Source: Ooceraea biroi (Eukaryota; Arthropoda; Insecta; Hymenoptera; Formicidae). From it: DNA of 64,000 nt. A program made the position numbers and the translations under genes. Every line of letters begins with the position of its first letter. Position 1 is the first letter of the stretch. The notes under the pieces are model-generated. The model saw nothing but the letters and a program-made list of their open reading frames with translations, was not told where the DNA came from and made no database searches. Shown here piece after piece: positions 41,538-53,637 of the stretch. The DNA is taken from assembly GCF_003672135.1 (NCBI RefSeq), contig NC_039507.1, forward strand, positions 5,409,624 to 5,473,623, given 5' to 3'.

Positions 41538-42430
41538 GAGCAAATCGACATTTCGACCTCAACTATTCTACGTCAATGCTGAATGCAGCCGTACAGAATC
41601 GATTAAAATTTTCTAATTCTTTCTACGATTTAAGTAATTTATAATTTGAACGAAAACTGAATATTTTGGTAGACTAAGAATTTCTTTCAATTATATAAGT
41701 ATAATTTATAATTATATAATTTATTTTGCATGTGAATTAACAGAATTAATATCTTTTATTCATATTCACACATCATTATCTTCCCGTAATTTGAGCATAC
41801 GCTACTATAATTAACCAAATATCGTTCAAATAATTTATTTCGTCGATATAATGAATAATCGCTGTATAAATTATTAATTATCGAGGAAGAGTCATGCATG
41901 AGTTATTTTACAGCAGTTTCATAAGCTATTTAAACAAAAATAATTATTTAGACGACTGCAATGTTTACGCAAGCCATAAAGTCACCCAGAACGACCGACT
42001 TCGTCATCGTGTGATGCTTCAGGATAAAAGAATTACTTCATTTGGCGTAATTCTAGAAGAGAATCTTCATCAAAGTAGCCAAACTATTCAGCGTCTTGCT
42101 CGAAATACGGTTCCTCGAGTGCACCAGGTTTCGTACGCACACGAGCAAATCAACGTTTTGACCTCGAGCATCCTACGTCATGTCAATCGAGAAACTTTAC
42201 GTAGTAATTCAGAATAAAGAAGTCCAGCAACTCGCCTGTGAGTAAATCCACGTTCGGCGCGGAAACCTATAATCGACGACAACGGGTTCTAAGTCAATAT
42301 CGAGTTGCGAACGTGTCTCCTCGTAGTGCATAATGCACACTGGCTACGGTGGTACATCAGTATTTCTAGCCCGGCGATTATTATGTCAGTCGATCGAAAC
42401 TTTATGTGGTAGTTCGGACTAAGGAAGTCG
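41538..42430 (+). repeat. Diverged direct repeats in mosaic arrangement
   Basis: Two blocks are repeated. Block A at 41538-41575 (GAGCAAATCGACATTTCGAC and on) reappears at 42143-42180. The sequence directly after the second copy, 42181-42224 (TGTCAATCGAGAAACTTTAC and on), reappears at 42384-42429. Identity is about 75-85 percent by eye. A 107-codon frame at 41894-42217 overlaps the second copy but has no recognisable product. This may be an old transposon or a repeated non-coding element. Confidence 0.5.
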
Positions 42431-42521
42431 GCTCATTAAACGCGGCATGATCGATCGCCGTTGATTACTTTGGCCGAGGTTGAACTTCGGGCTTGCTTGC
42501 CGTTGCAAGCGCATTTTACGC

Positions 42522-42524
<3 letters not shown>

Positions 42525-42567
<43 letters not shown>
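42525..42567. repeat. (AG)n microsatellite
   Basis: About 21 uninterrupted AG units, the longest pure dinucleotide run in the window. Confidence 0.96.
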
Positions 42568-42571
<4 letters not shown>

Positions 42572-43906
42572 TAGCGCGTCGCGACCTTTATCCACTCAAA
42601 ATTCACCGGCAGAAAAACGGATCAGGGCCAGCCCCGGAGGATTAGGGATGATCGAGACAAATTGAGTTAAGTGCTCGAGTCGATCACGCTAACGCTTCTT
42701 ATCGCTGTCTACTTTGCCCTGGCAATCTTTCCGCGTTCCCGAAATACACCGGATATGCCGCAGCTGTTGGTGCACCAACACCGTCGCGAGGTCACTTATT
42801 CGATTAATCATGCACTTTCCCGGGTAAGTTTGCGATACCACAACGCGTTCGCAGTCCGATCTCGCCCAGATACGTGGTGTACATAAATATTTATTGATTT
42901 TGTATCAGAGCTGACAATCTTATTCACGACTTATTTTTTGAACTGCACTGAACTCTCTTTTCCTCTTGCTTTCTTTGTCTGTTGGCGCAATTTTCTTGAT
43001 CGATCTTTTATTTTTACCGCTGATCGAACCTCCACTGACGTGCTATACATTGGAGAGCGACTGATGGGATCGTGTATTGCATTTATAATGTTCTCGTCCA
43101 ATATGAGCGGAATTTCGGGATTCTACTTTATTTGGTTAGCTGCCAATTATTTGGGATTTGCAAGCCCGCAATTTACGTTATCTCACGTCACACATGTTTT
43201 ACTTTCCCCGTTTATAATCGGAATCAACAGCTAAATTGATATTTAACGATGTAAATGCAATTTACATTAATTTTATTGCCCTAGATTTAGAGTACAAATA
43301 TGAGTTAGGTCACTAAATATTTGCACTGATATTTATTTATTTACGATGTCACAATAATCTCCTCTTATAGGCTTTACCATGAATTCGCAACTAGATTTAG
43401 CTATTTCCGATATACTGTGGTCACATTCTTTATGCTTGACTTTGCTACTGTTGCCGTGTCACGTTACAAGAATAGCGACAGTGATTATATATATACGTGC
43501 ACAATCACTGCCACGAATTACTAATCGGCTATTATAACAGCGAACAGTAGGTATTTATCTTGACGTAAAACGAACGTCCACGAACCATGTAATCGATGCG
43601 ACTTTCTGACAATCGAATCGCATGTACCTTCATCCATTTCGAGGTCGTGAGTAATGCATTCCCGTAATAAATTTCGCCGTGATTTGTCGCAACGTTTTAT
43701 CATGCTGCTTATTATTGTCTCTGAAAAAACATGTGATCAACGAGAAAGATCACTTGAAAACGTATTTTAAACGATGATTTAGTAGAGTACTGCTGATTTT
43801 TTACTAGCCAGGCAGTAAATGACACATTACGCATAAACTCATATTTCGCGAAAATAAGAACTGTTAGACTCTTGAAGTTATACAAAAGATTTATCGATCG
43901 TTTTGT

Positions 43907-44016
43907 TCCTTGTAATTTTATATATAGCTTGTAGCTTTTTATATCCCTTTTCTAATCTATATATATATAAGCCAAATACCATTTTATATATAACTTGTAA
44001 CTTTTTATATCCTTCT
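43907..44016. repeat. Imperfect local duplication, about 70-bp period
   Basis: ATTTTATATATAGCTTGTAG with CTTTTTATATCC is repeated as ATTTTATATATAACTTGTAA with CTTTTTATATCC, with TA-rich DNA between. It is non-coding. Confidence 0.65.
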
Positions 44017-46557
44017 TAGAAGTATAGAACCGATAGCTGAAGAAACGATAAGTTATTCATATTTTTTGTGGAAAGCTCCTTGACTCCCTCTGATCGATAA
44101 ACGTTAGCGGTTCATTTAAAATACGCAAAGTAGGAAATTACGGGAGAGATCTTGGTATATCAAGACGAATGTACTTAACATGTACTTTGCATGCGTTCGT
44201 CGCAGCGTGCCGCTCTCGCACGAGCTTTCAAGCTCACCTTTTTCTCAACGTGGAGCACACATAAAGCCGAGAACACGAAGCGCTTGCTGCTTGCAGTTGG
44301 CGGGATGGATAAAAATGTGCTAAAGGGAGGCACACGACGAAAACAAAAAGGGCGGCGATGGTGGTGTGGATTTAATCCGTTAGCAAGCCAAGTGAAGCAT
44401 AAGGGAGGGAGGTATACGTGTGGCGGGTATGTACATCGATAAACATTTATTAAATACAACTAATACAAAAGAGAGGCCGCAAAGTGCTGCTCTTGGACAT
44501 GAACGCAGCGCGTTCATCCTCACAGACGTTCGGTCTCGTTGCTCGAGACGAAATCGATCGTCTTCGTGCGAGTCCATTGATGGAAACATCCAAAGCACAC
44601 ACAGCGTGTCAGCAATAATGTTGTTTATTTGCATAAAAAATACATATACACGATACAGCAAAAGTCGCGCGCGTTCTCACGTCCGTAGATTACTTTCGTG
44701 CACTTGAAGTCGAGGTGTTTCCTTAGCAAAAATTTAGCTTTGTTATATTCTTTTAGTTTTTCATTAGCTTTTAAAGTTTCATATATTTTAATGGAAAATC
44801 CTACTGAAAATTATAATTCGTTTAAGATACTTTGAAATCAGCTGAAAGAGATCACTTAAGAGATTACTTAAACCTTGACTGTTCGATTCACTGAAGCTCT
44901 TAAAATTCTGTTATTTATAATATAATTATAGTGACTATTATTGTTATTATCATTCTGATAGTTGTAGAATAATTATAGTAATCTCTCGTTAAATTTTTGT
45001 TGAGAAAGATCAACTCCAAAAGTGTCGTTACGTAATCAGGAGGAAGCGTGCACCCTTCCGATATATCCTGTATACATATCGGGATGCAAAGTACAAGATG
45101 GCATACATTAGGGGGTTGCTTTCCTGGTTGTTCGGCGGCTGGGAGGTCACGGAGCGCCTCGGCCGCCATAAAGCTAGCCTGGCGAAGCCGTACTTGGTCA
45201 TGGCCGCACAGAAATCTGCCCTCGATTGCCCACGGCTCCAGTTTCTCCGAGTCCGGTTTCCCGATCAGCTTGCGTCCGTAGTCCGGAAGCGACAGCGGAT
45301 CAGCTCCGGCATCCCTCGACAGGTCTGCCGATATGTTTCTCGCGACTATCCGCAGTCTCGATTACGGTCCATATGGCGGTGATTCATCTCTTGAGCGCGT
45401 GGACGATCATGCGGCGCGTCTTCTCGATGCACTTGCGCAGGATATTCCGAAACGACATGGTCTCTGTATTATCTCTCTGCGAACGGCACTTTCTCTTGTG
45501 TCGGCTGCGTCGAGCGAAATTAACGGTTTTCGATGATCACTTCGCCTTTCAATCGCCGAGGAACATTGAACCGTTTCCGTTACATTTCGCTATCGTTGTT
45601 CCGTGCAAGCGACTTGTCCTTCTGCCGCCGTTTGCAGGTAGATATGTTAGAGTTTACGTAACTCGCGCGAGGCACGCACGTATGTACGAGTGAACGAAGG
45701 AGTGGGCTGCCGACTGAGCGGGTGGTCTTGACGTCTCGCTTCTCGAAGCTACCCCGATCTCGGGGTGAAATTTAATGCTGTTTTCCACAACGGCGGTGCT
45801 CTCCCCTTTCTCTCGCTCGTCCGCGGAGTTTGGAGACAAACAGGCGGTCGATCGCCGCGGCGAGATTGTCCGTCTCCGGCGTGTGTGGCGATCGATCAAT
45901 TCCACGGTATGTGGCAGGAACCCGAGCTTTCGAGCTTCTCGATGATTTACGGGACGAAAGTTGCGCGAGCGAACGCGTAAATTAGCAAAAGCCGGCGTCG
46001 GTGTCGCGGCCGACTCGGCACTACGGCAGTCGGAGTTCGGACGGGAGGTGCTGGGGAGGGATCGCTAATTGCAGTCCGATCGCGGAGAGATTGATTCGAT
46101 TGAACCCTCAACTCGACGTATGATCACGATTAGAAAGAACGTAGCAAAAATATCGCTCTCTGCTTCTCCTCTCTGTTTCTCTGGCTTCTCCCCGCCCCCG
46201 ACTGGAGTCCCGGAGCGGACGATGCTTAACGAACGAACACTACACGGTAACGCGCTAACAATAAGTACATATACTTAAGCTCTGATTAAGCACAGCCGAT
46301 TTCGAGCGGTAATAAAAAATCCGACGAAGCACGCGGGCGCGCGCTCGCGCGTGCGATAGTAAGCTCCGGTTACAAAAAGCAGCACAGCCGATTTATTCCT
46401 CGGATCATGCGATAAGATGCGAAGGAGAACCGATCCTCTTCGCAAGCGGCTCGCGCGTTCTCCGTTCTCCCGCGACGCGGGTTTCTTCCTCAGCGCGAAA
46501 ATAGATCTTGCTCTCTTCTGCCGCCTGCACTCCTCGTGCAGTCCTCGTTTTCCTCAC

Positions 46558-46739
46558 TTTCGTTCCGTTCGGCTTCGTTCACTAGGGTGGCCGATATCAC
46601 GCCGACGGACGAGGCACGCGCGTGCCGACTTGATCGCGAACGCGCGGCAAAACTTTGATATGTGTGTGACGGCTTTCCCCGAGTGCTTCGCGACGCCGAC
46701 GAAGATATAGGCGTCCCGGTAGTCAAGGCACTGGCACAT
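46558..46739 (-). CDS. Candidate first coding exon of the HCN gene (tentative)
   Basis: This minus-strand open frame starts with MCQCLDYRDAYIFVG and ends RSRTERK at a plausible donor (CGAAA before gtgagg). The donor leaves two bases, AA, which the G that opens the 17382-17752 exon would complete to AAG (Lys). The phase therefore fits, and this would supply the start Met that the known HCN exons lack. From about 46630 to 46800 most third codon positions are G or C, as expected of coding DNA in a GC-rich 5' exon. Against it: the ATG context is weak (cgc before ATG); the frame stays open for about 85 more codons upstream, to a TGA at about 46992-46994, with no Met; the opposite strand is also largely open; I do not recognise the peptide; and a phase match has a one-in-three chance. 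The implied intron is about 28.8 kb. It could equally be 5' UTR or unrelated. Confidence 0.3.
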
Positions 46740-48298
46740 GCGCACCGAATACGAGGAGTCGTACTCGTACTCGTCGTACTCTCGGCGGCTTTTGGAAGGA
46801 TTCGGCGAGCGGTATGGAGGTAATCCCGAAATTGCCTGTGCTCCCGCCGCGGCGGGATATCCTGAAGGACTCTCGCTTTCGAGGTCCGATCGGATTGTTC
46901 TTCGTTGTCTGGAAAATGTTGAGAATGAACGATTATCATCGGTACCGGCGCCCGTCTTTTCGATTGCTCCTGGATGCGTCTGCTGATCGTATCAGATCGA
47001 CCTTTTGGCGTTGCCCTTTGATGCTACCTGCGACCTTCGCGATTTTACTTTTTTCGCTGATGCTACAGGATCGAACAGCTATCGATATCGTTGTTAAGTT
47101 GCTTGATACTCATCAAGTTGATCGTACCGAAATTCTCTTCCGCTAGATGCTCGTCCTTGAATAAGGCCTGTCTATATTCCTCGCGACTACAATCTTTATT
47201 ACGGATTTAAGAATAAAACGGCTATCGATACCGTTTCTCTACGGATCTCGGATTGATCAGGTTCCTGTTAGATCTTTATACTTTAATTTCTCGTCTTTCT
47301 CGTTACTTTCTTCGTTGTTTTAGCATTTACTAGCTGTAAGTGAAAAGCGGACAAGATTCCCTAAATGACGAATCAGAATATATTGCAATACGCGCTACTT
47401 CTGCGAGCTCCCGCGACAGTAAACGGTGCTAATTTTTTATAATTGCATGCATTAAAGTCTCGATTGCGTCTCTATGTAGCTCCCAGCTTGGCACTGGATG
47501 GAAAATCTTCGTAGGGAAGTTCGCATGTGCAGGTAGATCGTGAAAGCCTCTTTATCGCGTGCGCGATCCGTCCGATTAAAATTAGCATAAAAGCGGAAAG
47601 CCCGATCTGGAGCGGGAACGAAGGACTCCGTTCGTGGACGACACATCGTCGCCGCTTGTGTACAATATACCCGGTGCTACCATATAGCACAGCGGCGCGT
47701 GCCTCGTACGAATGTAAACTGTCCTTATTACGTCGACCGATCGTCGCCGCGACGAGTTTCGGGGAAGGCAGAATTTTCTACGTCGGACGGACGTATCGAT
47801 TGGCCGGCTCGCCGTCCACCAGCCACGGCGAATCGAGCGGAAAACGCGAATCCTCCTCCGTGCGATCGCCATCGGCGCGCGATGGCTACATCGCGGTAAA
47901 ATTAGAACGCGAGCGTCATTGACTGCTTGGTATCGGGCCACCGTTGCCACCGTCACTACCAAACGGTTGCCCAAGTGTTGCACACTCGGTAGTACCAGTC
48001 ACAAGTAGCATATAGGTAGCTCAGGCTCCTCGCGATCCTGGATCCCCCGTCGCGGCACCCTCCCGGGCACTCGTCTACAGGGTGGTACCAGCACCCTGTC
48101 TCGTACCGACTCGGGAAACGATGGAGCGAGTCGTAGAGGGATTATTCTTGGACGGCCGGAAATGAATGCATCCTCGAGCGCGGATCAAGGGCGAACTTCC
48201 GCTTGCTCTCTCCGCTCCGCGGATTCTCCCCCGGGTGAATTTTCCCTGAGCTTCGGATCCCTCACGATGACGGCTCGTATCATCAACTTTTGGTCGAT

Positions 48299-48324
48299 CG
48301 GTCGGTCGGTCGGTCGGTTGGTTG
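48299..48324. repeat. (CGGT)n microsatellite
   Basis: About five CGGT units decaying into GGTTG, inside the large GC-rich island. Confidence 0.85.
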
Positions 48325-49510
48325 CTGGTGCACGTGACTCGAAGGTCGTGTTCCCTCGAATCGATTGAACGGCGAGACGCGCGGCTCGAGGCACCCTACA
48401 CCCGGTGCACCGGGGGGTTGCCAGTCTGTTGGTACCGACGATCGGTCAGCCTCCTCTTCCGGATCGATGGCGCGTCCGACCTCGGAATCACAGACGTCGC
48501 TCTCCTTGACCGAACGCTATAGGGTTGGATGATCGAACAGTGAAATCCAATCTTGTCGCACTTCTCACGCGTCCTCCGTCTCGTTATAGGAGATGCAAGG
48601 AATCGACGCAGGAGAGGACACAATTGCGTTCCAGTCGCGTTACCTTGTCCGCACCGTGCATACCCTTGACTTCCTTTGCAAGTCTCCCCGTTCGGATGCA
48701 ATTTCGACAGTACAGATGTACGGGATCACTATCGCATCTTATGGACCAGATTAGCGTCTGCAAACTTATCCGCTGACGGACGACACTGGGAAAAGATCAC
48801 GCTTGTCGCCCGGTAGCACTTAGCATCTGCCATCTACCTTGCGTCATCATGCAAGCTCGTGCTCTCTTCCTGCTAAACCTCGCGCGATTCCTTCATCATT
48901 GATACCGGGCTTAAAAGTATTCGCATTCCTTTTGGACGGTACGGTAAGCCTTATACCGTTGAAAGTCTCGCGATCCCCTTTCGACGGACGATAAAAGCTC
49001 GTGCTTAAAAGGTCCTCTCAATCCTCCGGATAACAAATCTCGAGTTAAAGCTCCCGCAGTCCTTTCTGTGAGCAATGCAAGCCTCACGCTTACCAGATTC
49101 TCACGGTTCTCCCGCTCTCTGGGTCTCACGGCGCTCACCGATCTTCAGACCAAGCTCGCACAGAGATGTGTCGTGTTGCGCGAACTGATCACTCCCGAGC
49201 GGTCCTCCCAGCTTCCAGCTCGCGGACAGGAGACCATCGTTTCGGCCGCGATGCCCTTCCCGGACGGAAGGGCATGTCCTGGTCACCGAACACGCGTTTT
49301 CCTGCCGCTAACCTGTGACGGATCCCTTAATGTATACACAAAGGTATACACGCGCTCGTCGGGAGCTCGTCGCTCTCCTCCGCGCCTCCCTTCGTTATCG
49401 AATGGTTGCACCACCGCGCAAACTCCGTCCCCGTTCAACTCTCGCTCGCCCCGCTGCCCCGTCGCGCGCAACCAACCCCTACGCGTGCTCGTCCGCGGCG
49501 TTACGAGGAT

Positions 49511-49523
49511 CTTTATATATAAT
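49511..49523 (-). promoter_or_regulatory. TATA-box-like sequence on the minus strand
   Basis: Read on the minus strand this is attatatataaag, containing TATATAAAG, inside otherwise GC-rich DNA at the upstream edge of the 45-49.5 kb island. It faces the candidate first exon at 46.6 kb and the HCN gene. A start site would be expected about 30 bases further on, near 49480. No clear initiator motif was seen. AT-rich 13-mers are common in this window, so the functional reading is weak. Confidence 0.2.
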
Positions 49524-49560
49524 CCTTTACGTCCGTTACGAGGAAGGAAAAAATGGCCAT

Positions 49561-52500
49561 CGTGAAAATAAACTCCGGCGGGTCATCATCAGTGTCGAGT
49601 GAGAGAATCGAGGCAAGCTGCCATTTGCTTCAATGGCGTCATGCCGTCGTCGTTGTAGAGAGCTACCCCGCACGTATCGAATCACGTATTAAGCCGTTTT
49701 CACGCGGACCGGACGTTTCTCTCGCATGTGATTGATCACTCTTCAATGTGATCGTCTGTGAAAGCTTTCATGTTATTTGTATTTATTCATCTATTGCATG
49801 TACGTCTTGATTTAAAAGTTCTCATGGAAATGTGATCATAGTCGGCCATTTGGTATTATAAACATTCACGTTTTTTGATATTACTTTTTTTAATACGTCA
49901 TTAACGATTATGTGAGTATACACTTAACTGATCATTATAAATTATTGTCCACTCGACGACTATATGTGTCAACGACGCCTCTGACTACTTTTACTTAACC
50001 AAGGAAGGAAAACTTTGTCACGCGACATAGCCATTTGTATGCGAAGTAAACGTCCGAGCAATTACAACGCAATCTGCCGACAATCAATCCGCGCAGAAGC
50101 GGTTCAGCCCTTGTTGTTGCGTGAGCACAATTTTGATGCACCTGTATAATTGGTGCATGCGGCACCTTGCTGGAATTTATCACACACCTTCGCTCCTGGG
50201 GATGTGTATGAAATCATGAAAATTTTCACTAAAGGCATAACGTTTCTCGCATGATTTCAGACATCGACGCGGACTGGTGATTGCTGAGATAATGCACTGA
50301 CGCAACCGTATCACTCCTTACCTTGGCCGATTTTCTCATCTCGTAGAAATATATTATTCGCAATTACACTCACTTTAGAATTTGTTTAATAATGGAGAAG
50401 CAGAACAGGCTTGTTTGATACGTTGTACATTTTTTTTCTTTTTGTTTTTAATCGTATCTTATGCAGCAAGCAGCAATCGAAAATTTCTGCATTTTAACCC
50501 AAGTTTTAAGAAGTTTATTGAGACTGATTTAAGTAATAGATTAAACGTAATAAATTTGTGACTAAATGTTCTAAAATGTTTGCATGTTTCAAATACATTG
50601 GATTTTTTCGGAATATTTCGATTCGATTTCGCTGAACTTGTTCACTATGAGTAAATTTGAACGACTAAACATTCGTTGACGTCAGTATCCGGTTTTCGTC
50701 TCCTAACCGAGAAACAACGCGAAATATTTATCATGTATGTCCAACGATTGATGGAGGGATCTTTAAATAAACCAAAATTCTTTTACCGCGCTATTCGTGT
50801 TAGAATAATAAGAGACGATGACACCTGTTTCGCTTGTCGTGTCGGGATTTTCTTACTCTGATGCATTAAAATTGTTAAAGTTAGCTGGTAATCGCACGAA
50901 CCTTTGCGCGAAGTGTAAGATAACAAACAAACGAGATTTACATTTTGGCAAAGAAACTCCTCTCGAGAATTTCTCCGCGCATTTCTAAAATTAGATTTGA
51001 GCAGTTATAATGGTATCCTTGACAAATCTTTCTCTTGCGAAAATTTATCAAGTTATTCCCAACTCTGTAATATTAGCATTATTCAGTTAATCAATTCTGA
51101 ATAAAAAAATCTTGACGAAATCTAGTTCCATTGCATCTAATGGAAAAGCTTCGTCGCTTTATTACATCTCAGAAGCAAAATTCGTGTAAGGCACTTTGTC
51201 TCCGAATCTGATTTTTTTCCAGTAACTCCAGTAATACGTTTACCGACGCTACATCCCTACATTCGTCTCAATGAAGAATTGATTCCGCACTAATCGAAGA
51301 ATTCCGAGACACCCTATATATAGAGCCGCGTTATCAGATCCTCACGTTGCTATTTCGAGATATCGACCAATCAGTGTTAAGGTCGGACGCGCCCACGATA
51401 ACTCGAGAACTACCGAAATCCATCGAGCGCGTGGATTGATCCTTGACTTAGTTCTTGCTTGCACCGAGACGGGTGCCGTGGATGTTATCGGGCATGCTCA
51501 AAAAGCACATCTAATTAAACGCAGTGGCTCCAAGAGAGGGAGGGGGAGAGGATAGGAAAAGAGAGAGAAAGACAGAGCGCAATTGAAACGAAACACAAAT
51601 TAATCGCGACGCACATCGCGATCGTCCGTCGCTAATTGCTCATGCATATGTAGTGACGTGTGAAACATAAAGTTAAAGGGACCGTTCCGGAAGGAAGGAA
51701 GGGCTACAACAGGCTGGAAGCGGACGGGGGAAGCGGACCCGACAAAAGCGTGATGCTCATGGAAACAGACTGTTCGAGCAAGCTCGGCGCTAAATAAAAT
51801 AATTACGCGAATCATCGTAACGTGGCCACCCACGCGGCCGCTCATGGAATAAACGGCTTCAACGGTTTTTTTTATTCTACCTCACACTCTGCTCCGACTA
51901 CGCCGTACTACGTCGCTGCTATAATAAAACGCAATACCCATTATCCGTATCTCGTTTTAATTGTTCACGTACAATAAACAGTTCTCCGCCGAAATAGGCG
52001 GTGGGACGAGATCGCGCGGCACGGATACGTTCAGTGAATTTTTTTGAAATTATCTCTGTATTAAAATTCCCGGAATTTAGTGTGATTTTCTTTTTATGAA
52101 AGGAGATGGTCACAAATCGTTATTTAATGCCGAGACAACATGACTCTTCGTTTACGAGGAAAAAAAACCTTCGGAAGGGACACAAGTGTTGGCTAATGTG
52201 CGTCATTTGGCGTATTTCGGATACTATATCAGGTTTTGTTTCCAGATAATGTATTAAAATTTTCATGTTATTTGGGATTATACAATTTATTGTAATTTTT
52301 ATATCAAGAGATCTATATAAGAAGGGGGGGGCTTCTAAATATTCTTTAATAATTTAATGAACATTTCCGAAATATCTGCATATTGCATATGCATTGTGTT
52401 GGGTATGAATTACTGTCACTTCAATATTAATAACCGTCGCTAAGTTGATATTAATCTAACATTCATCCGCTAAATATCACTCTGCTGAATCGAGAATCGA

Positions 52501-52793
52501 CTAATTAACATATGTACCGCTTCAACCGCGGGCAACGTTTATTAATTCTTCTATGCTTTGATCGCTCAAGCTGTATGCGGAATATGTCACTGTTAATATT
52601 TCACAGATGAATAATTTGCAATAACGATTCGCATCGCACTGAACAGCACGCTTGAAGCAATGTCTATTCTCTATCTTTTTTAGAATTTTTTTTATCATTG
52701 CGATATTCTTTAAAAATTCCTTGAGTGTGTGTCCTCTTGAAATTGCAACAGGAAATAAGTATTTCTCGCGTTGCAGTGTCTTTCACAAATATA
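49561..52793. other. Non-coding DNA before the Tc1/mariner element
   Basis: No gene is supported. A purine-rich GA tract lies at about 51533-51580, and a run of eight G residues at 52324-52331 stands out in AT-rich DNA. Confidence 0.45.
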
Positions 52794-53087
52794 CAGGGTG
52801 GGGCAATAACTATTACCACCTTAAATATCTTCGAATTTATAAGGTCCAGAGAAAAATTTATGTAATCAAAATTATACGGTACGAAGGGGACTAACATATG
52901 GCGATAATAAGTTTTGTCCTGGTGGAGGCGCTTCGAAGATATCAAGGTCACCTTCATTTTTTTAAATGGGTTCGGTATGTTTTTTTTCCATAATTTTATA
53001 GAGGAGCTTAAAACAAGTACGGAATTCATGACACAAAGTTATTGAACAAGATTAAATGTAAATGAAAACGATAAAAAATACATTTTT
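52794..53087 (+). repeat. Left terminal inverted repeat of the Tc1/mariner element
   Basis: This arm of about 294 bp starts CAGGGTGGGGCAATAAC at a TA dinucleotide. It pairs with 53638-53930, with few mismatches, as far as the A-rich run before ATACATTTTT. Confidence 0.88.
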
Positions 53088-53173
53088 ATATTAAATGAAA
53101 TTTACGTCTAAAAGATGTACGAAATGACGCTTTATTAGTATATTTTGTCGGAATGTTTTGATTTTGACATTCC

Positions 53174-53212
53174 TCATAAATGAGGATCAACTTGTTCTTC
53201 AAACGGATACAT
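53174..53212 (-). pseudogene. Second, inverted scrap of the transposase start
   Basis: On the minus strand an ATG at 53212 opens MYPFEEQVD, then PHL and a stop. This is a second copy of the N-terminal residues of the transposase, pointing away from the one at 53341. The two starts lie head to head with about 128 bp between them, so the inverted structure of the element continues beyond its formal terminal repeats. Confidence 0.65.
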
Positions 53213-53340
53213 CGATGAAAATAAATAGTGACGTAAACTTATTTCAATGAAAACAAAGACCCTTTGAAGGCCATCTTAATAAGTTCACAGGATAAGATAA
53301 ACATGAAAAGTAGTATCGATAGATAAGTCAATCGTGCAAG

Positions 53341-53577
53341 ATGTATTCATTTGAAGAACAAGTCGACATGACACCACTGGATTTCTTTTTATGGGGAACC
53401 CTAAAAGACATAGTCTACAAAGAAGAACCAACTACACTTTAAATCATGCGACAACGGATCATTGAAGCCTGTGCGTCAATAGCTCCCGACGTTATTAGAA
53501 GAGCAAGCCAATCAGTGATCAGAAGAATCCAGTGTTGTATTGATAGTAATGGCCATCACTTTGAACACCTTTTATAA
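53341..53577 (+). pseudogene. Transposase remnant: N-terminal scrap joined to the C-terminal DDE end
   Basis: The frame opens MYSFEEQVDM, the start of the helix-turn-helix (DUF4817-like) domain of a transposase family common in arthropods. It then jumps directly to TPLDFFLWGTLKDIVY, which belongs to the last part of the catalytic DDE domain, and ends with IRRIQCCIDSNGHHFEHLL. Members of the family have several hundred residues, so most of the DNA-binding and catalytic region, including at least two of the three catalytic acids, is missing. The frame is kept across the deletion, but a TAA at 53440-53442, after EEPTTL, breaks it further. It is a dead copy. Confidence 0.82.
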
Positions 53578-53637
53578 ACATTAATAATAAAATAAGAGAT
53601 AAAACGTCACGTAATAAAATAACATAGTTGCATTAAA

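Larger units (their letters stand above)
31963..45049. other. Long non-coding stretch with scattered GC-richer patches
   Basis: Overlapping frames of 146 codons (32655-33095, plus) and 187 codons (32694-33257, minus) share the same DNA and match nothing known to me. GC-richer patches lie at 36.75-38.25 and 40.55-40.95 kb. At about 44236 the minus strand has GAAAAAG before gtgagc, a good donor-like site without a supportable exon. Repeats are listed separately. Confidence 0.45.
45050..49560. promoter_or_regulatory. GC- and CpG-rich island, possible promoter / 5' exon region
   Basis: About 4.5 kb of DNA is clearly richer in G, C and CpG than its flanks. Open frames of 60-165 codons occur on both strands throughout, mostly as mutual shadows; none resembles a known protein. 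Examples are a plus-strand frame at 45098-45382 starting MAYIRGLLSWLFGGW and the overlapping minus-strand frame at 44915-45169 starting MAAEALRDLPAAEQ. A (GGTC)n run lies at 48299-48324. In insects such islands often mark promoters and 5' exons. The link to the minus-strand HCN gene is inference. Confidence 0.4.

Noticed and set aside
26200..42570. Regularly recurring CT/AG runs considered as an array
   Set aside because: They are ordinary dispersed microsatellites with no common spacer or unit, not a CRISPR-like or satellite array.
49068..49565. 165-codon plus-strand frame in the GC-rich island
   Set aside because: The translation is Arg/Ser/Pro-rich, as expected from GC-rich non-coding DNA, and the other strand is open too.
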